A DNA stretch of 63,481 nucleotides from Comamonadaceae bacterium (GCA_947451385.1 CANFYZ010000007.1:1-63481); one strand, 5' to 3'; shown: positions 1-9,015, counted from the first letter of the stretch. Made by a program: numbers and translations. Notes: generated by a model from the sequence alone, not told the origin.

Positions 1-1274
1 ATGGTGCTGGACGCGTGGCTGCCCATCACCCGCATGCCCAGGATCTTCATCTCATCGTCGTCTGAAACCAGAATTTTGAAGAACCCGTCCATCTTGCTCA
101 TGGCAATGGCGCGGCTGACATAACGGTAGTTCATGACCGCGATCCGGTAGGGGATCTTTTTTCGGCGCGCCTGGGTTTCGTTCAGCCCCACCGAAGCCAC
201 CTCCGGGTTCAGGAACATGATGGTGGAAATGTTTTCATACACCAAGGGGCGGTGCGGCGTGCCAAACATCCGCTCGACCGCATGCCGACCTTCCAACTCG
301 CCCACATTCACCAGCGAAATGTCGGCGGTGAAATCGCCCACGGCGTAAATGTGCGGCACGTTAGAGCGGGTGTGTTCGTCGTCGATATTGCCTTTGTCGT
401 TCAGCACCACGCCGGCGGCTTGCAAGTTCAGGTGTTCGCTGTTGGAAACGCGACCGACCGAGATCAGCGCCTTTTCCACGGTGTGGATTTCACGGCGGCC
501 GTCTTTGTAACTGAGCACGTATTCCACCTGACCGTTGACCACGCTCATTTTTTCCAGGGACGCACCGTGGTGGATCACCGCGCCGTTGTCCTCCATGTTC
601 GCCGCCACCACACGCGAGATGTCTTCGTCCTCGAACGGCAAGATGCGCTCTTCCTTGTCGATCAGGTACACCTTGGTTTTGCCGAAATTTGAAAAGATGG
701 TGGCAAATTCACAGCCAATCACCCCGGCGCCCAAGATCACGATGCTCTTCGGAAAATCGGTCAGGGCCGAGACACCATCGCTGGTGAGAATGATCTTCTC
801 GTCGATCGGGATGTGGGGCAGGTAGCGCGGCCGACTGCCAATGGCCATGACCGTGTTGTCCGCCTGAATGGTTTGCGTCGCCCCTTGGGCATCGGTGATG
901 TCGATTTCGTGGGCCGACTTGAACTGCGCGTGCCCTTGAAAAAATTGCAAACGCCCGGTTTTTTGAAAATAGGCGATCTGCTGTTTGATCTGGCTGTGCT
1001 TTTCCACCACCGCCCGGTGCGTCTGGTTCATCACACTGGAAAAGCTCAACTCCGAGTCGTAGACGGTGTAGCCCAAATCCGTGTGACGGGTCAGCTTGTA
1101 GCTCTCTGACAGCTCCCACAAGGTCTTGGACGACAGCGCGCCGTTGAACAGTCCGGCTCCGCCCACCTTGCCGCGCTCGATCAGCGCTACTTTTTTGCCG
1201 AAATCCAGGGCCCGCATGACCGCAGCAAAACCCGAAGGGCCTGCGCCGATGACACACACATCAAATTTGTCCAC
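1..1274 (-). CDS. FAD/NAD(P)-dependent oxidoreductase, dihydrolipoamide dehydrogenase-like (3' end outside window)
   Basis: A flavoprotein of the pyridine-nucleotide-disulfide oxidoreductase superfamily, probably cytosolic; substrate unknown. The first 424 residues are visible. GAGPSG at residues 10-15 is the FAD-binding dinucleotide fold, a second Rossmann motif (ILGAGVIGCEFA) follows in the middle, and IYAVGDF is the second FAD-contact motif. The redox-active CxxxxC expected after the first fold is absent: that stretch reads GGAGLFNGALSSKTL with no cysteine, so it is not an ordinary lipoamide dehydrogenase or glutathione reductase. Soluble transhydrogenase (SthA) also lacks the disulfide and is one possible relative. 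The start is GTG at 1274 (VDKFDVCVIG) with GAGGT a few bases upstream; an upstream ATG frame closes at once. The gene runs off the left edge. Confidence 0.8.
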   Translation of the reverse strand, partial: MDKFDVCVIGAGPSGFAAVMRALDFGKKVALIERGKVGGAGLFNGALSSKTLWELSESYKLTRHTDLGYTVYDSELSFSSVMNQTHRAVVEKHSQIKQQIAYFQKTGRLQFFQGHAQFKSAHEIDITDAQGATQTIQADNTVMAIGSRPRYLPHIPIDEKIILTSDGVSALTDFPKSIVILGAGVIGCEFATIFSNFGKTKVYLIDKEERILPFEDEDISRVVAANMEDNGAVIHHGASLEKMSVVNGQVEYVLSYKDGRREIHTVEKALISVGRVSNSEHLNLQAAGVVLNDKGNIDDEHTRSNVPHIYAVGDFTADISLVNVGELEGRHAVERMFGTPHRPLVYENISTIMFLNPEVASVGLNETQARRKKIPYRIAVMNYRYVSRAIAMSKMDGFFKILVSDDDEMKILGMRVMGSHASST

Positions 1275-1301
1275 AGCCACACCTCATTCGGTAAACATCA
1301 A

Positions 1302-1321
1302 AATCATCATTAATGATAATT
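1302..1321. promoter_or_regulatory. 20-bp imperfect palindrome upstream of the FAD oxidoreductase
   Basis: ATCATTAATGAT at 1306-1317 is a perfect 12-bp palindrome, extended by AAT/ATT on each side with one mismatched pair. It sits 28 bp upstream of the GTG start at 1274. Its AT-rich, ATCATTAATGAT character resembles iron-responsive (Fur-type) operators, but this is a visual resemblance only. It could equally be the site of another dimeric repressor. Confidence 0.4.
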
Positions 1322-1363
1322 CCGAAAACCCGCAGAGGCTTCACCCAGGAGACTGGGTCGTAA

Positions 1364-1717
1364 TCAAGATCCCCGGTAGGTTGAATAGCTCCACAGGCTG
1401 ACCAACAAAGGCACGTGGTAGTGCTCGTCCACTTTGGCCACACCAAAGTCCAGGCTGACTTTGTTCAGAAAGTGGGGCTCAGGCAGGGTCACGCCCTTGG
1501 CCTTGAAATACGCGCTCACATCAAACACCAGCCGGTAAGTGCCTTGGCGCAGGCTGGCGTTGTCGTACAACAGGCCGTCGGGGTTGCGGCCATCGCTGTT
1601 CAAGGTGAAACTTTTCACCCAGGTGGCCTGATCGCCTTGCGTGGTGTACAGCGCCACCTGCATGCCGGCGGCGGGGCAACCGTGCATGGTGTCCAAAACG
1701 TGCGTGCTCAAGCCCAT
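1364..1717 (-). CDS. uraH: 5-hydroxyisourate hydrolase (transthyretin-like)
   Basis: Hydrolyses 5-hydroxyisourate, the product of urate oxidation, to OHCU in the uric acid pathway. The 117-residue protein has the usual length and begins MGLSTHVLDTMHGCPAAGM, the standard N-terminal signature with catalytic His. It ends in YRGS, the C-terminal tetrapeptide that distinguishes HIU hydrolases from true transthyretins. GAAGGA precedes the ATG. It is divergent from the GntR regulator, and the plus-strand operon beyond encodes the next steps of the pathway. Urate oxidase itself is not in the window. Confidence 0.95.
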   Translation of the reverse strand: MGLSTHVLDTMHGCPAAGMQVALYTTQGDQATWVKSFTLNSDGRNPDGLLYDNASLRQGTYRLVFDVSAYFKAKGVTLPEPHFLNKVSLDFGVAKVDEHYHVPLLVSLWSYSTYRGS

Positions 1718-1751
1718 GGCAAATCCTTCAAAAACGGTTCTGGCAAAACAG

Positions 1752-1784
1752 TTGACCGGGTTGGTTTACGATAGTGTATACAAT
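1752..1784 (+). promoter_or_regulatory. Divergent uraH/gntR control region with TGTATACA operator-like palindrome
   Basis: TGTATACA at 1775-1782 is a perfect 8-bp palindrome (A/T also symmetric one position further out at 1773/1784). FCD-type GntR regulators typically bind T-N-GT-N-AC-N-A sites such as TTGTATACAA, so this is a good candidate operator for the adjacent regulator. A TTGACC hexamer at 1752-1757 resembles a -35 box, but no clean -10 at 17 bp is seen. The site lies between uraH and gntR and could control both directions. Confidence 0.5.
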
Positions 1785-1803
1785 TTTAATGATTCACGCT
1801 AAG

Positions 1804-2478
1804 ATGAAGTCCATGGAAACCTCCACCACCCACAGCATTGTCGAAGCTTTGACCCGGGCCATCGTGGAGCACCGCTTGTTGCCCGGTGCCAAATTGGCCG
1901 AACAAAAACTGGCTTCGCATTTCGGCGTGTCACGCACCTTGATTCGGCAAGCGCTGTTTCAGCTGTCGCAAAACAAGCTGATCCGCATGGAGCCGGCGCG
2001 TGGCGCTTTTGTCGCCGCACCTTCGGTGCAAGAGGCGCAGCAGGTGTTCACCGTGCGCCGCATGCTGGAGGCCGAAATGGTCCGCGCCTTCTTGCAAGAA
2101 GTCACCCCCGCCAAGATTAAAGCGCTGAAGGCCCACATTCAGCAAGAGCGCGATGCGGTCAAGCAAGAAGATGTGCCTGGCCGCACCGAGTTGCTCGGTG
2201 ACTTTCATGTGCGCATGGCCGAGTTGATGGGCAACCAGGTGTTGGCGCAAATTTTGGGCGAGCTGATTTCGCGCTGCGCTCTGATCACCTTGATGTACCA
2301 GTCACGCCATGCGGCCGAGCATTCCAGCGATGAGCACGAGGCCATCGTCGCCGCGTTGGCCGCCAAAGACGAAGCGTTGGCCGTGCAATTGATGAACGAC
2401 CATTTGGTGCATGTCGAAGCCAGTCTGACTTTTGACCGCAAGATCCCCACCCACGATATTTCTCTCGCCTTGTCCTGA
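1804..2478 (+). CDS. GntR-family (FCD) transcriptional regulator of the ureide operon
   Basis: A 224-residue repressor-type protein. The N-terminal winged helix spans about residues 5-75 (SIVEALTRAIVEHRLLPGAKLAEQ, then FGVSRTLIRQALFQL as the recognition helix). The C-terminal helical FCD ligand-binding domain carries the metal/ligand-site His in DFHVRMAEL and further His near HEAIVAAL. It leads the puuE operon (10 bp to puuE) and is divergent from uraH, so it most likely senses a purine-degradation intermediate and controls both units; this is inferred from position. The start is uncertain: ATG 1804, ATG 1813 and GTG 1774 are all in frame and none has a strong Shine-Dalgarno sequence. GTG 1774 would overlap the putative operator. 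Confidence 0.85.
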   Translation: MKSMETSTTHSIVEALTRAIVEHRLLPGAKLAEQKLASHFGVSRTLIRQALFQLSQNKLIRMEPARGAFVAAPSVQEAQQVFTVRRMLEAEMVRAFLQEVTPAKIKALKAHIQQERDAVKQEDVPGRTELLGDFHVRMAELMGNQVLAQILGELISRCALITLMYQSRHAAEHSSDEHEAIVAALAAKDEALAVQLMNDHLVHVEASLTFDRKIPTHDISLALS

Positions 2479-2488
2479 AAAGCGCGCC

Positions 2489-3448
2489 ATGACCTACGAC
2501 TCCACCCTCCCCTATCCGCGCGACCTCAAAGGCTATGGCCGCGACGTGCCCCACGCCCAGTGGCCAGGCGGCGCCCGCGTGGCGGTGCAATTTGTTTTGA
2601 ACTACGAAGAAGGCGGCGAAAACTCGGTGCTGCACGGCGACGCGGGCAGCGAGCAGTTTTTGTCGGAAATGTTCAACCCCGCCGCCTTCCCAGAGCGCCA
2701 CATCAGCATGGAAGGCATTTACGAATACGGCTCCCGCGCGGGCGTGTGGCGCTTGTTGCGCGAGTTTGAGCGGCGCGGTCTGCCCCTCACCGTGTTCGGC
2801 GTGGCCACCGCGCTGCAAAAACACGACGACGTGACCGCCGCATTCAAAGAGTTGGGCTACGACATCGCTTGCCACGGGCTGAAGTGGATTCACTACCAAA
2901 ACATTGACGAAGCCACCGAGCGCGCGCACATGGCCGAGGCCATGGACATCCTGCACAAGCTCACCGGCGAGCGCCCGCTGGGCTGGTATACCGGCCGCGA
3001 CAGCCCCAACACGCGCCGCCTGGTGGCTGACTTTGGCGGCTTTGAATACGACAGCGACTACTACGGCGACGACCTGCCTTTTTGGATGAAAGTCAAAAAG
3101 ACCGACGGCACGGTGGCCCCGCAACTGATCGTGCCCTACACCCTGGACTGCAATGACATGCGCTTTGCGCTGCCGCAGGGTTACTCGCACGCCGACCCGT
3201 TCTTTCAGTACATGAAAGACACCTTTGACGCGCTGTATGCCGAGGGCGACCCCGACATGGAGCGGGGTGGCTTGAACCGCCCGAAGATGATGAGCATCGG
3301 CATGCACTGCCGCTTGCTCGGCCGCCCCGGCCGCATCACCGCGCTGCAGCGCTTTCTGGACCACATCCAGTCGCACGACCAGGTGTGGGTGGCGCGGCGT
3401 CTGGACATCGCACGGCACTGGAAAGCCACGCACCCCTACCAAGATTGA
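2489..3448 (+). CDS. puuE: PuuE-type allantoinase (polysaccharide deacetylase-like fold)
   Basis: Cofactor-independent allantoinase that opens the hydantoin ring of allantoin to give allantoate, unrelated to the metal-dependent AllB type. The 319 residues match PuuE: YPRDLKGYGRDVPHAQWPGG at the start, NYEEGGENSVLHGD, ACHGLKWIHYQ, and a NodB-like barrel with GWYTGRDSPNTRRL. It starts at ATG 2489, 10 bp after gntR, and is followed 8 bp later by the uraD-allC fusion. In the pathway it acts between the two activities carried by that next gene. Confidence 0.93.
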   Translation: MTYDSTLPYPRDLKGYGRDVPHAQWPGGARVAVQFVLNYEEGGENSVLHGDAGSEQFLSEMFNPAAFPERHISMEGIYEYGSRAGVWRLLREFERRGLPLTVFGVATALQKHDDVTAAFKELGYDIACHGLKWIHYQNIDEATERAHMAEAMDILHKLTGERPLGWYTGRDSPNTRRLVADFGGFEYDSDYYGDDLPFWMKVKKTDGTVAPQLIVPYTLDCNDMRFALPQGYSHADPFFQYMKDTFDALYAEGDPDMERGGLNRPKMMSIGMHCRLLGRPGRITALQRFLDHIQSHDQVWVARRLDIARHWKATHPYQD

Positions 3449-3456
3449 GACCGCGC

Positions 3457-5232
3457 ATGCCCATCACCCTCAACCAACTCAACAGCGCCAGCCGCGAAGA
3501 AGCGGCGCAGATGCTCGACGGCCTGTACGAGCATTCGCCCTGGATCGCCGAGCAAGCCCTCAACGAGCGGCCTTTCAAGTCACTGGCTCACCTCAAGCAC
3601 GCCATGTGCGAGGTGCTGCAGCATGCCGGGCGCGAGGCGCAACTGGGCCTGATCCGCGCCCACCCTGAGCTCGCGGGCAAAGCCATGGTCAGCCAAACGC
3701 TGACGGCGGAGTCGACGAATGAACAAACCCAAGCCGGCCTGACCGATTGCACGCCCGAAGAGTTTGCGCGCATCCAGCAACTCAACGCCGACTACAACGC
3801 CAAATTCGGCTGGCCCTTTATTTTGGCGGTGCGTGGCCCGCGCGGCGTGGGCTTGAACAAAGCGCAAATCATCGAGGCCTTTGCACGCCGTCTGCACGGT
3901 CACCCCGACTTTGAGCTGGCCGAATGCCTGCGCAACATCCACCGCATCGTGGAGATACGCCTGAACGACAAGTTCGGCGTGGAGCCCACGCTGGGCCACC
4001 AGGTCTGGGACTGGCAAGAAAAGCTGGCCCAACACTCAGACCCCGGCTATGCCGAAAACGGTCAGCTCACCGTCACCTACCTCACCGACGCGCACCGGGC
4101 CTGTGCCCAACGCATCACACAAAACATGCGCGAATGTGGGTTTGACGAGGTTTTCACAGACGCCGTCGGCAATGTGGTGGGCCGTTACCACCCGGCAACA
4201 AAAGGGGGGCGCTACCTCTTGACCGGATCGCATTACGACACCGTGCGCAATGGCGGCAAGTACGACGGCCGTTTGGGTATTTTTGTGCCCATGGCCTGTG
4301 TCAACGCACTGCACCAACAAGGCCAGCGCATGCCATTTGGCATCGAGGTGGTGGCCTTTGCCGAAGAAGAAGGACAACGCTACCGCGCCACGTTCTTGGG
4401 CTCTGGTGCTTTGATTGGCGACTTCAAACCGGCATGGCTGGAACAGCAAGACGCCGATGGCATCACCATGCGCCAAGCCATGCAACATGCGGGTTTGTGC
4501 GTGGACGACATTGCCAAAATCCAGCGCGATCCGGCGCAGTACCTGGGCTTTGTCGAAGTGCACATCGAACAGGGCCCGGTCTTGAACGAGTTGAACCTGC
4601 CCCTGGGCGTGGTCACCTCGATCAACGGCAGCGTACGTTTTTTGGTGAAGATCATCGGCACCGCCAGCCACGCCGGCACCACGCCGATGGACCGCCGCCG
4701 CGACGCGGTCTCGGCCATGGCCGAGCTGGCGCTGTACATGGAGCAGCGGGCAGCGCAAGACGGTGACTCGGTGGCCACCATCGGGCAGTTGAACGTGCCG
4801 AATGGCTCGATCAATGTGGTGCCCGGTGTCTGCCAGTTCTCGCTCGACATGCGCGCGCCGCGCAACGACCAGCGCGACGCGTTGATGCACGATGTGCTGC
4901 AGCAGCTGAATGCCATTTGCGCGCGCCGAGGCGTGCGTTTGGAGATCGAAGAAACCATGCGTGTGGCCGCCGCCCCCAGCGCCATCGACTGGCAAACCCG
5001 CTGGGAACGCGCCGTGCAGGCCAGCGGTATTCCCGTCTTCAAAATGCCCAGCGGTGCGGGCCACGATGCCATGAAGCTGCACGATGTGATGCCCCAGGCC
5101 ATGCTGTTTGTGCGCGGCGAAAACGCGGGCATCAGCCACAACCCCTTGGAATCCACCACGAGCGACGACATGCAATTGGCGGTCGATGCCTTCACCCATG
5201 TTTTGAATCAATTGACGCTGGAACACGTATGA
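3457..5232 (+). CDS. Bifunctional OHCU decarboxylase / allantoate amidohydrolase (UraD-AllC fusion)
   Basis: A 591-residue fusion. Residues about 1-165 are OHCU decarboxylase: LIRAHPELAGK carries the catalytic His, then LTAESTNEQ, FGWPFILAVRG and the closing IRLNDKFG. OHCU decarboxylase makes S-allantoin. Residues about 175-591 are an M20-type allantoate amidohydrolase: GSHYDTVRNGGKYDG (metal ligands), AEEEGQRY, EVHIEQGP, GAGHDAM and HNPLEST. The second half uses allantoate, two steps after the first. No stop, frameshift or internal Shine-Dalgarno with start is evident at the join, and the frame is continuous. It overlaps the next gene by ATGA. Related Burkholderiales may carry the same fusion, but that was not checked. 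Confidence 0.92.
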   Translation: MPITLNQLNSASREEAAQMLDGLYEHSPWIAEQALNERPFKSLAHLKHAMCEVLQHAGREAQLGLIRAHPELAGKAMVSQTLTAESTNEQTQAGLTDCTPEEFARIQQLNADYNAKFGWPFILAVRGPRGVGLNKAQIIEAFARRLHGHPDFELAECLRNIHRIVEIRLNDKFGVEPTLGHQVWDWQEKLAQHSDPGYAENGQLTVTYLTDAHRACAQRITQNMRECGFDEVFTDAVGNVVGRYHPATKGGRYLLTGSHYDTVRNGGKYDGRLGIFVPMACVNALHQQGQRMPFGIEVVAFAEEEGQRYRATFLGSGALIGDFKPAWLEQQDADGITMRQAMQHAGLCVDDIAKIQRDPAQYLGFVEVHIEQGPVLNELNLPLGVVTSINGSVRFLVKIIGTASHAGTTPMDRRRDAVSAMAELALYMEQRAAQDGDSVATIGQLNVPNGSINVVPGVCQFSLDMRAPRNDQRDALMHDVLQQLNAICARRGVRLEIEETMRVAAAPSAIDWQTRWERAVQASGIPVFKMPSGAGHDAMKLHDVMPQAMLFVRGENAGISHNPLESTTSDDMQLAVDAFTHVLNQLTLEHV

Positions 5233-6482
5233 CCGCTTCCCCTTCACACTACGCCCAGCTCGACGCCTGGATCGACGCGCACTTTGACGAGCAGATTCAA
5301 TTTCTGCAAGCCCTGGTACAGGTGCCCACCGACACCCCGCCGGGCAACAACGCGCCGCATGCCGAGCGCACCGCCGAGCTGCTCCAACCCATGGGCTTTG
5401 AAGCCGAGAAACACGCTGTGCCGGATGCCGAAGTCAAAGCCTATGGCCTGGAAACGATCACCAACTTGATCGTGCGCCGCAAGTATGGCGAGGGTAAAAC
5501 CATTGCCTTGAACGCGCATGGCGACGTGGTGCCCCCAGGCGAAGGCTGGACCCACGCGCCCTACGGCGGCGAGATCGACCACGGCGCCATGTACGGCCGC
5601 GCTACCGCGGTGAGCAAGTCCGACTTTTCCACCTTCACCTTTGCCACGCGGGCACTCGAATCGCTGGGCCTGCCGCTGCACGGCGGGGTGGAACTGCACT
5701 TCACTTACGACGAAGAGTTTGGTGGCGAAATGGGGCCAGGCTGGTTATTGGCGCAAGGCTTGACGAAACCCGATTTGATGATCGCAGCCGGCTTCAGCTA
5801 CGAAGTCGTGACCGCGCACAACGGCTGCCTGCAAATGGAAGTGACGGTGCAAGGCGAGATGGCGCACGCCGCCATCCCCGACAGCGGCACCGATGCCTTG
5901 CAAGGCGCGGTGCACATCTTGAACGCGCTGCATGCGCTGAATGCCAACTACCTGCAAATCACCTCGTCGGTGAAAGGCATCACCCACCCGTATTTGAATG
6001 TGGGCCAGATCAGCGGCGGCACCAACACCAATGTGGTGCCGGGCAAGGTCGTGTTCAAGCTCGACCGCCGCATGATCCCCGAAGAAAATCCGGCCGAGGT
6101 GGAAGCGTCGATTCGCCAAACCATTGCCGACGCAGCCGCCAGCTTCAACCCGCCGCGCGGTGGCAAACAGTTGCAAGTGCAGGTGCGCCGTTTGTTGTTG
6201 GCCAACGCCATGAAGCCGCTGGACGGCAACAAACCGTTGGTGGACGCGATTCAAAAACACGGCCACACCGTGTTCGGCGAGCCCATCGCCGCGGTGGGCA
6301 CGCCGCTGTACACCGACGTGCGCTTGTACGTGGAGCGCGGCATCCCTGGCGTGATCTATGGCGCAGGCCCGCGCACCGTGCGCGAGTCCAACGCCAAACG
6401 CTCGGACGAGCATGTGCAGTTAGAAGACGTGCGCCGCGCGACCAAGGTGGTGGCACGTACCTTGTTGGATTTATTGGGCTGA
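5229..6482 (+). CDS. M20-family metallo-amidohydrolase/peptidase of the ureide operon
   Basis: A 417-residue zinc hydrolase of the ArgE/DapE type. NAHGDVVPPGEGW carries the first metal His and the catalytic Asp region, YDEEFGGEMGPGW the catalytic and metal Glu pair, and GEMAHAAIPDSGTDA the dimerisation-domain His. GPRTVRESNAKRSDEHVQLEDV ends the catalytic domain and supplies the last ligand. It overlaps the upstream fusion by ATGA (start 5229), so it is translationally coupled to the allantoin enzymes. Its position suggests a further carbamoyl or ureido compound as substrate, but sequence alone does not decide this; acetylornithine deacetylase-like or dipeptidase activity is possible. Confidence 0.85.
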   Translation: MTASPSHYAQLDAWIDAHFDEQIQFLQALVQVPTDTPPGNNAPHAERTAELLQPMGFEAEKHAVPDAEVKAYGLETITNLIVRRKYGEGKTIALNAHGDVVPPGEGWTHAPYGGEIDHGAMYGRATAVSKSDFSTFTFATRALESLGLPLHGGVELHFTYDEEFGGEMGPGWLLAQGLTKPDLMIAAGFSYEVVTAHNGCLQMEVTVQGEMAHAAIPDSGTDALQGAVHILNALHALNANYLQITSSVKGITHPYLNVGQISGGTNTNVVPGKVVFKLDRRMIPEENPAEVEASIRQTIADAAASFNPPRGGKQLQVQVRRLLLANAMKPLDGNKPLVDAIQKHGHTVFGEPIAAVGTPLYTDVRLYVERGIPGVIYGAGPRTVRESNAKRSDEHVQLEDVRRATKVVARTLLDLLG

Positions 6483-6567
6483 GCGCAAGCCGCTGACGAT
6501 CACGTCCAGGCTTGGTTGCAACGACTGAGCGAACGGGCGAGAGGGGCCGTGCGCTAAGGGACGTTAG

Positions 6568-7368
6568 TTACAAGCGCACCACGATGCCACGCTCGCGCAT
6601 GCGGGCCTTGGCTTGTTGGACGGTGTACTCACCGTAGTGAAAGATGCTGGCAGCCAACACGGCATCGGCACCGCCCAGACTCACACCCTCGGCCAGGTGG
6701 TCGAGGTTGCCGACGCCGCCTGAGGCAATGACGGGCACGCTGACGGCGTCGCTCACGGCGCGGGTCAAAGCCAAGTCAAAGCCGCTTTTGGTCCCGTCGC
6801 GGTCCATGCTGGTGAGGAGGATTTCACCTGCGCCGTAGTCGGCCATTTGGGTAGCCCAGGCCACCGCGTCCAAGCCCACATTTTTACGCCCGCCATGGCT
6901 GTAGACGTCCCAGCCTGGGCCCATGGGCAAACCCTCCGCGCCGAGACGCTGCTCGTCTTCGGCTGTGCGGCGTTTGGCGTCGATGGCCACCACGATGCAC
7001 TGCGCACCGTATTTGGCTGAGGCATCGCGAATCACCTGCGGGTTGGCAATCGCCGCTGAGTTGAAACTGGTTTTGTCGGCCCCGGCGTTCAGCAGGCGGC
7101 GCACATCGTCAACAGTGCGCACACCACCGCCCACGGTCAACGGGATGAACACTTGGCTGGCGACGGCTTCGATGATGTGCAAGATCACATCCCGGCCATC
7201 ACTGGTGGCGGTGATGTCCAAGAAAGTCAACTCGTCAGCGCCTTGCTCGTTATAACGGGCGGCAATTTCCACCGGGTCACCGGCATCGCGCAGTTCGACA
7301 AAGTTCACCCCTTTGACCACGCGGCCTCCGGTGACGTCCAAGCAAGGAATGATGCGTTTGGCCAGCAT
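6568..7368 (-). CDS. hisF: Imidazole glycerol phosphate synthase, cyclase subunit
   Basis: HisF uses the ammonia delivered by HisH to convert PRFAR to IGP and AICAR in histidine synthesis. The (beta/alpha)8 barrel starts [23 protein letters not shown] with the catalytic Asp (CLD), has LTVGGGVRT and later [15 protein letters not shown] with the second catalytic Asp, and ends with the phosphate site IASGGVGN and [17 protein letters not shown] 7368 is preferred (GGA five bases upstream); ATG 7374 would add two residues. It is the last his gene here: hisI and hisE do not follow. The next 85 bp to the convergent M20 gene hold no recognisable gene. Confidence 0.97.
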   Translation of the reverse strand: MLAKRIIPCLDVTGGRVVKGVNFVELRDAGDPVEIAARYNEQGADELTFLDITATSDGRDVILHIIEAVASQVFIPLTVGGGVRTVDDVRRLLNAGADKTSFNSAAIANPQVIRDASAKYGAQCIVVAIDAKRRTAEDEQRLGAEGLPMGPGWDVYSHGGRKNVGLDAVAWATQMADYGAGEILLTSMDRDGTKSGFDLALTRAVSDAVSVPVIASGGVGNLDHLAEGVSLGGADAVLAASIFHYGEYTVQQAKARMRERGIVVRL

Positions 7369-7381
7369 AGACATCCAGTGT

Positions 7382-8236
7382 TTAAGTGCGCACTTGCGGA
7401 CGGGGGTCTTGCAAGACGGTCAAACGCTGCCAGCCTTGCCAAGTGGCTTGAGGAGATATTTTCACCGGTGCATCCACCTGCGCCGCTTCGACGCACAGCA
7501 TGTGTTGATAGCCGTTATCGGGCAGATCGGCCATGCGCGCGCTGAGGGCCGCGCCGGGGTTCCAGACCACGCTGTTGAACCAAGTGGGGCTTTGCTCAAT
7601 TTGCAAACGGTTCGCGCCATCTTGCAATTGCAAAGGCCGGGCAGTCGCTTCATAGACCCGGTCAAACTCGCCATCAAAGCGCAACTCGGCCGCAGCGTGT
7701 GCGTGGACATCGGTCAATGAGTCCCATTCGGCCTGACCTTGCAACCCCCTGAGGCTGACGTGCGCAATGTCGTCCACCGCCAAATAAGTGTGTAAAGCCC
7801 CCGTCATTTCTAGAGGCTGGCTGTCGCGGTTCACGACTTTGAGGGTCAGCAGCAGACTGCGCGGTGTCAACTCGATGCTGAACAGCGCCTCAAAGGCTTG
7901 GGGCCAATGGGCACGGGTGGCGGGGCTGTCGGACAGCGTCAGCGTCAGGCTCACGCCCTCGGGGGTGGACTCGGTCGCCTTCACCGTCCACGGCAAGTTG
8001 CGGGCAAAGCCATGTTTGGGCAAGGGCCCGCGTTGATTGAATTGGGGAAAACACACCGGCACGCCCCCGCGGATGGCGGCCTGGCCGTCCATCACGCTGT
8101 CTGGACTGAGGTACAAACGCTCACGTCCTTGGGAGACCCAGGAGAGCACATGCGCGCCGTGCAAAGCCACCCGCAATGAATCGCCACTCGGCAGGGTCAG
8201 CTTGTGCGTGGACAAGCCCTGAAACAATTCAACCAT
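7382..8236 (-). CDS. D-hexose-6-phosphate mutarotase (YeaD-like)
   Basis: A 284-residue galactose-mutarotase-fold protein that would equilibrate alpha and beta hexose 6-phosphates. Visible features are [47 protein letters not shown] (catalytic His region) and [25 protein letters not shown], all typical of the YeaD group. The start ATG 8236 overlaps the end of hisA by 8 bp and hisF follows about 14 bp after its stop, so it is embedded in the histidine operon and probably co-transcribed. No role in histidine synthesis is known for this family. Confidence 0.88.
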   Translation of the reverse strand: MVELFQGLSTHKLTLPSGDSLRVALHGAHVLSWVSQGRERLYLSPDSVMDGQAAIRGGVPVCFPQFNQRGPLPKHGFARNLPWTVKATESTPEGVSLTLTLSDSPATRAHWPQAFEALFSIELTPRSLLLTLKVVNRDSQPLEMTGALHTYLAVDDIAHVSLRGLQGQAEWDSLTDVHAHAAAELRFDGEFDRVYEATARPLQLQDGANRLQIEQSPTWFNSVVWNPGAALSARMADLPDNGYQHMLCVEAAQVDAPVKISPQATWQGWQRLTVLQDPRPQVRT

Positions 8237-8969
8237 TGAGATCGTCAGCGCGCTGCTGGGCCAGGGCAAAGTCCAAGTCACCTGAGTAAATAGCGCGGCC
8301 GCAAATCACGCCTTCGACGCCCTCGTCCTCGACCGCACACAACTGCTCGATGTCGGCCATATTGGACAATCCGCCCGAAGCGATCACAGGGATGGTCAAG
8401 GCTTGCGCCAGTTTGACGGTGGCGTCGATGTTGATGCCGCTGAGCATGCCGTCGCGGCCAATGTCGGTGTAAATGATGGACTCCACACCCCAGTCCTCGA
8501 ATTTTTTCGCTAAATCCACCACTTCGTGACCGGTCAACTTGCTCCAGCCGTCGGTGGCCACTTTGCCGTCTTTGGCGTCGAGACCCACAATGATGTGGCC
8601 GCCAAAGGCGGTACAGGCATCGCGCAAAAAGCCTGGATTTTTGACCGCAGCGGTGCCGATGATGACGTAACGCAAGCCGCTGTCGATGTATTTTTCAATC
8701 GTGTCTAAATCGCGAATGCCACCGCCCAGTTGCACCGGAATATCGTCGCCGACGGCCTTGAGAATCGATTTGATGGCGCCGAAATTTTGCGGCTTACCGG
8801 CAAAGGCGCCATTCAAATCCACCAAATGCAAACGTCGTGCACCCTTTTCAAGCCAACTCAGGGCCATCGCAGCCGGATCTTCGCCAAACGTCGTGGCTTG
8901 GTCCATATCGCCCTGCTTGAGGCGAACGCAGTGGCCGTCTTTGAGGTCAATGGCGGGGATGAGAATCAT
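8229..8969 (-). CDS. hisA: ProFAR isomerase
   Basis: HisA isomerises the aminoaldose of ProFAR to the aminoketose PRFAR. The 246-residue barrel opens [17 protein letters not shown] (catalytic Asp 8), has VQLGGGIRD and later [13 protein letters not shown] with the second catalytic Asp, and ends with the phosphate site IASGGLSN. It is typical in length. It is followed by an overlapping mutarotase gene and preceded by hisH (46 bp). Confidence 0.97.
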   Translation of the reverse strand: MILIPAIDLKDGHCVRLKQGDMDQATTFGEDPAAMALSWLEKGARRLHLVDLNGAFAGKPQNFGAIKSILKAVGDDIPVQLGGGIRDLDTIEKYIDSGLRYVIIGTAAVKNPGFLRDACTAFGGHIIVGLDAKDGKVATDGWSKLTGHEVVDLAKKFEDWGVESIIYTDIGRDGMLSGINIDATVKLAQALTIPVIASGGLSNMADIEQLCAVEDEGVEGVICGRAIYSGDLDFALAQQRADDLNG

Positions 8970-9015
8970 GGCAAATCAAACGCAGGTTGAACAATCAACG
9001 GCAATCGGAAGAATT

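Noticed and set aside
2285..5247. Long minus-strand open frames opposite puuE and uraD-allC
   Set aside because: Low-complexity, His/Val-rich translations typical of antisense frames in GC-rich coding sequence; the plus-strand genes are clear.
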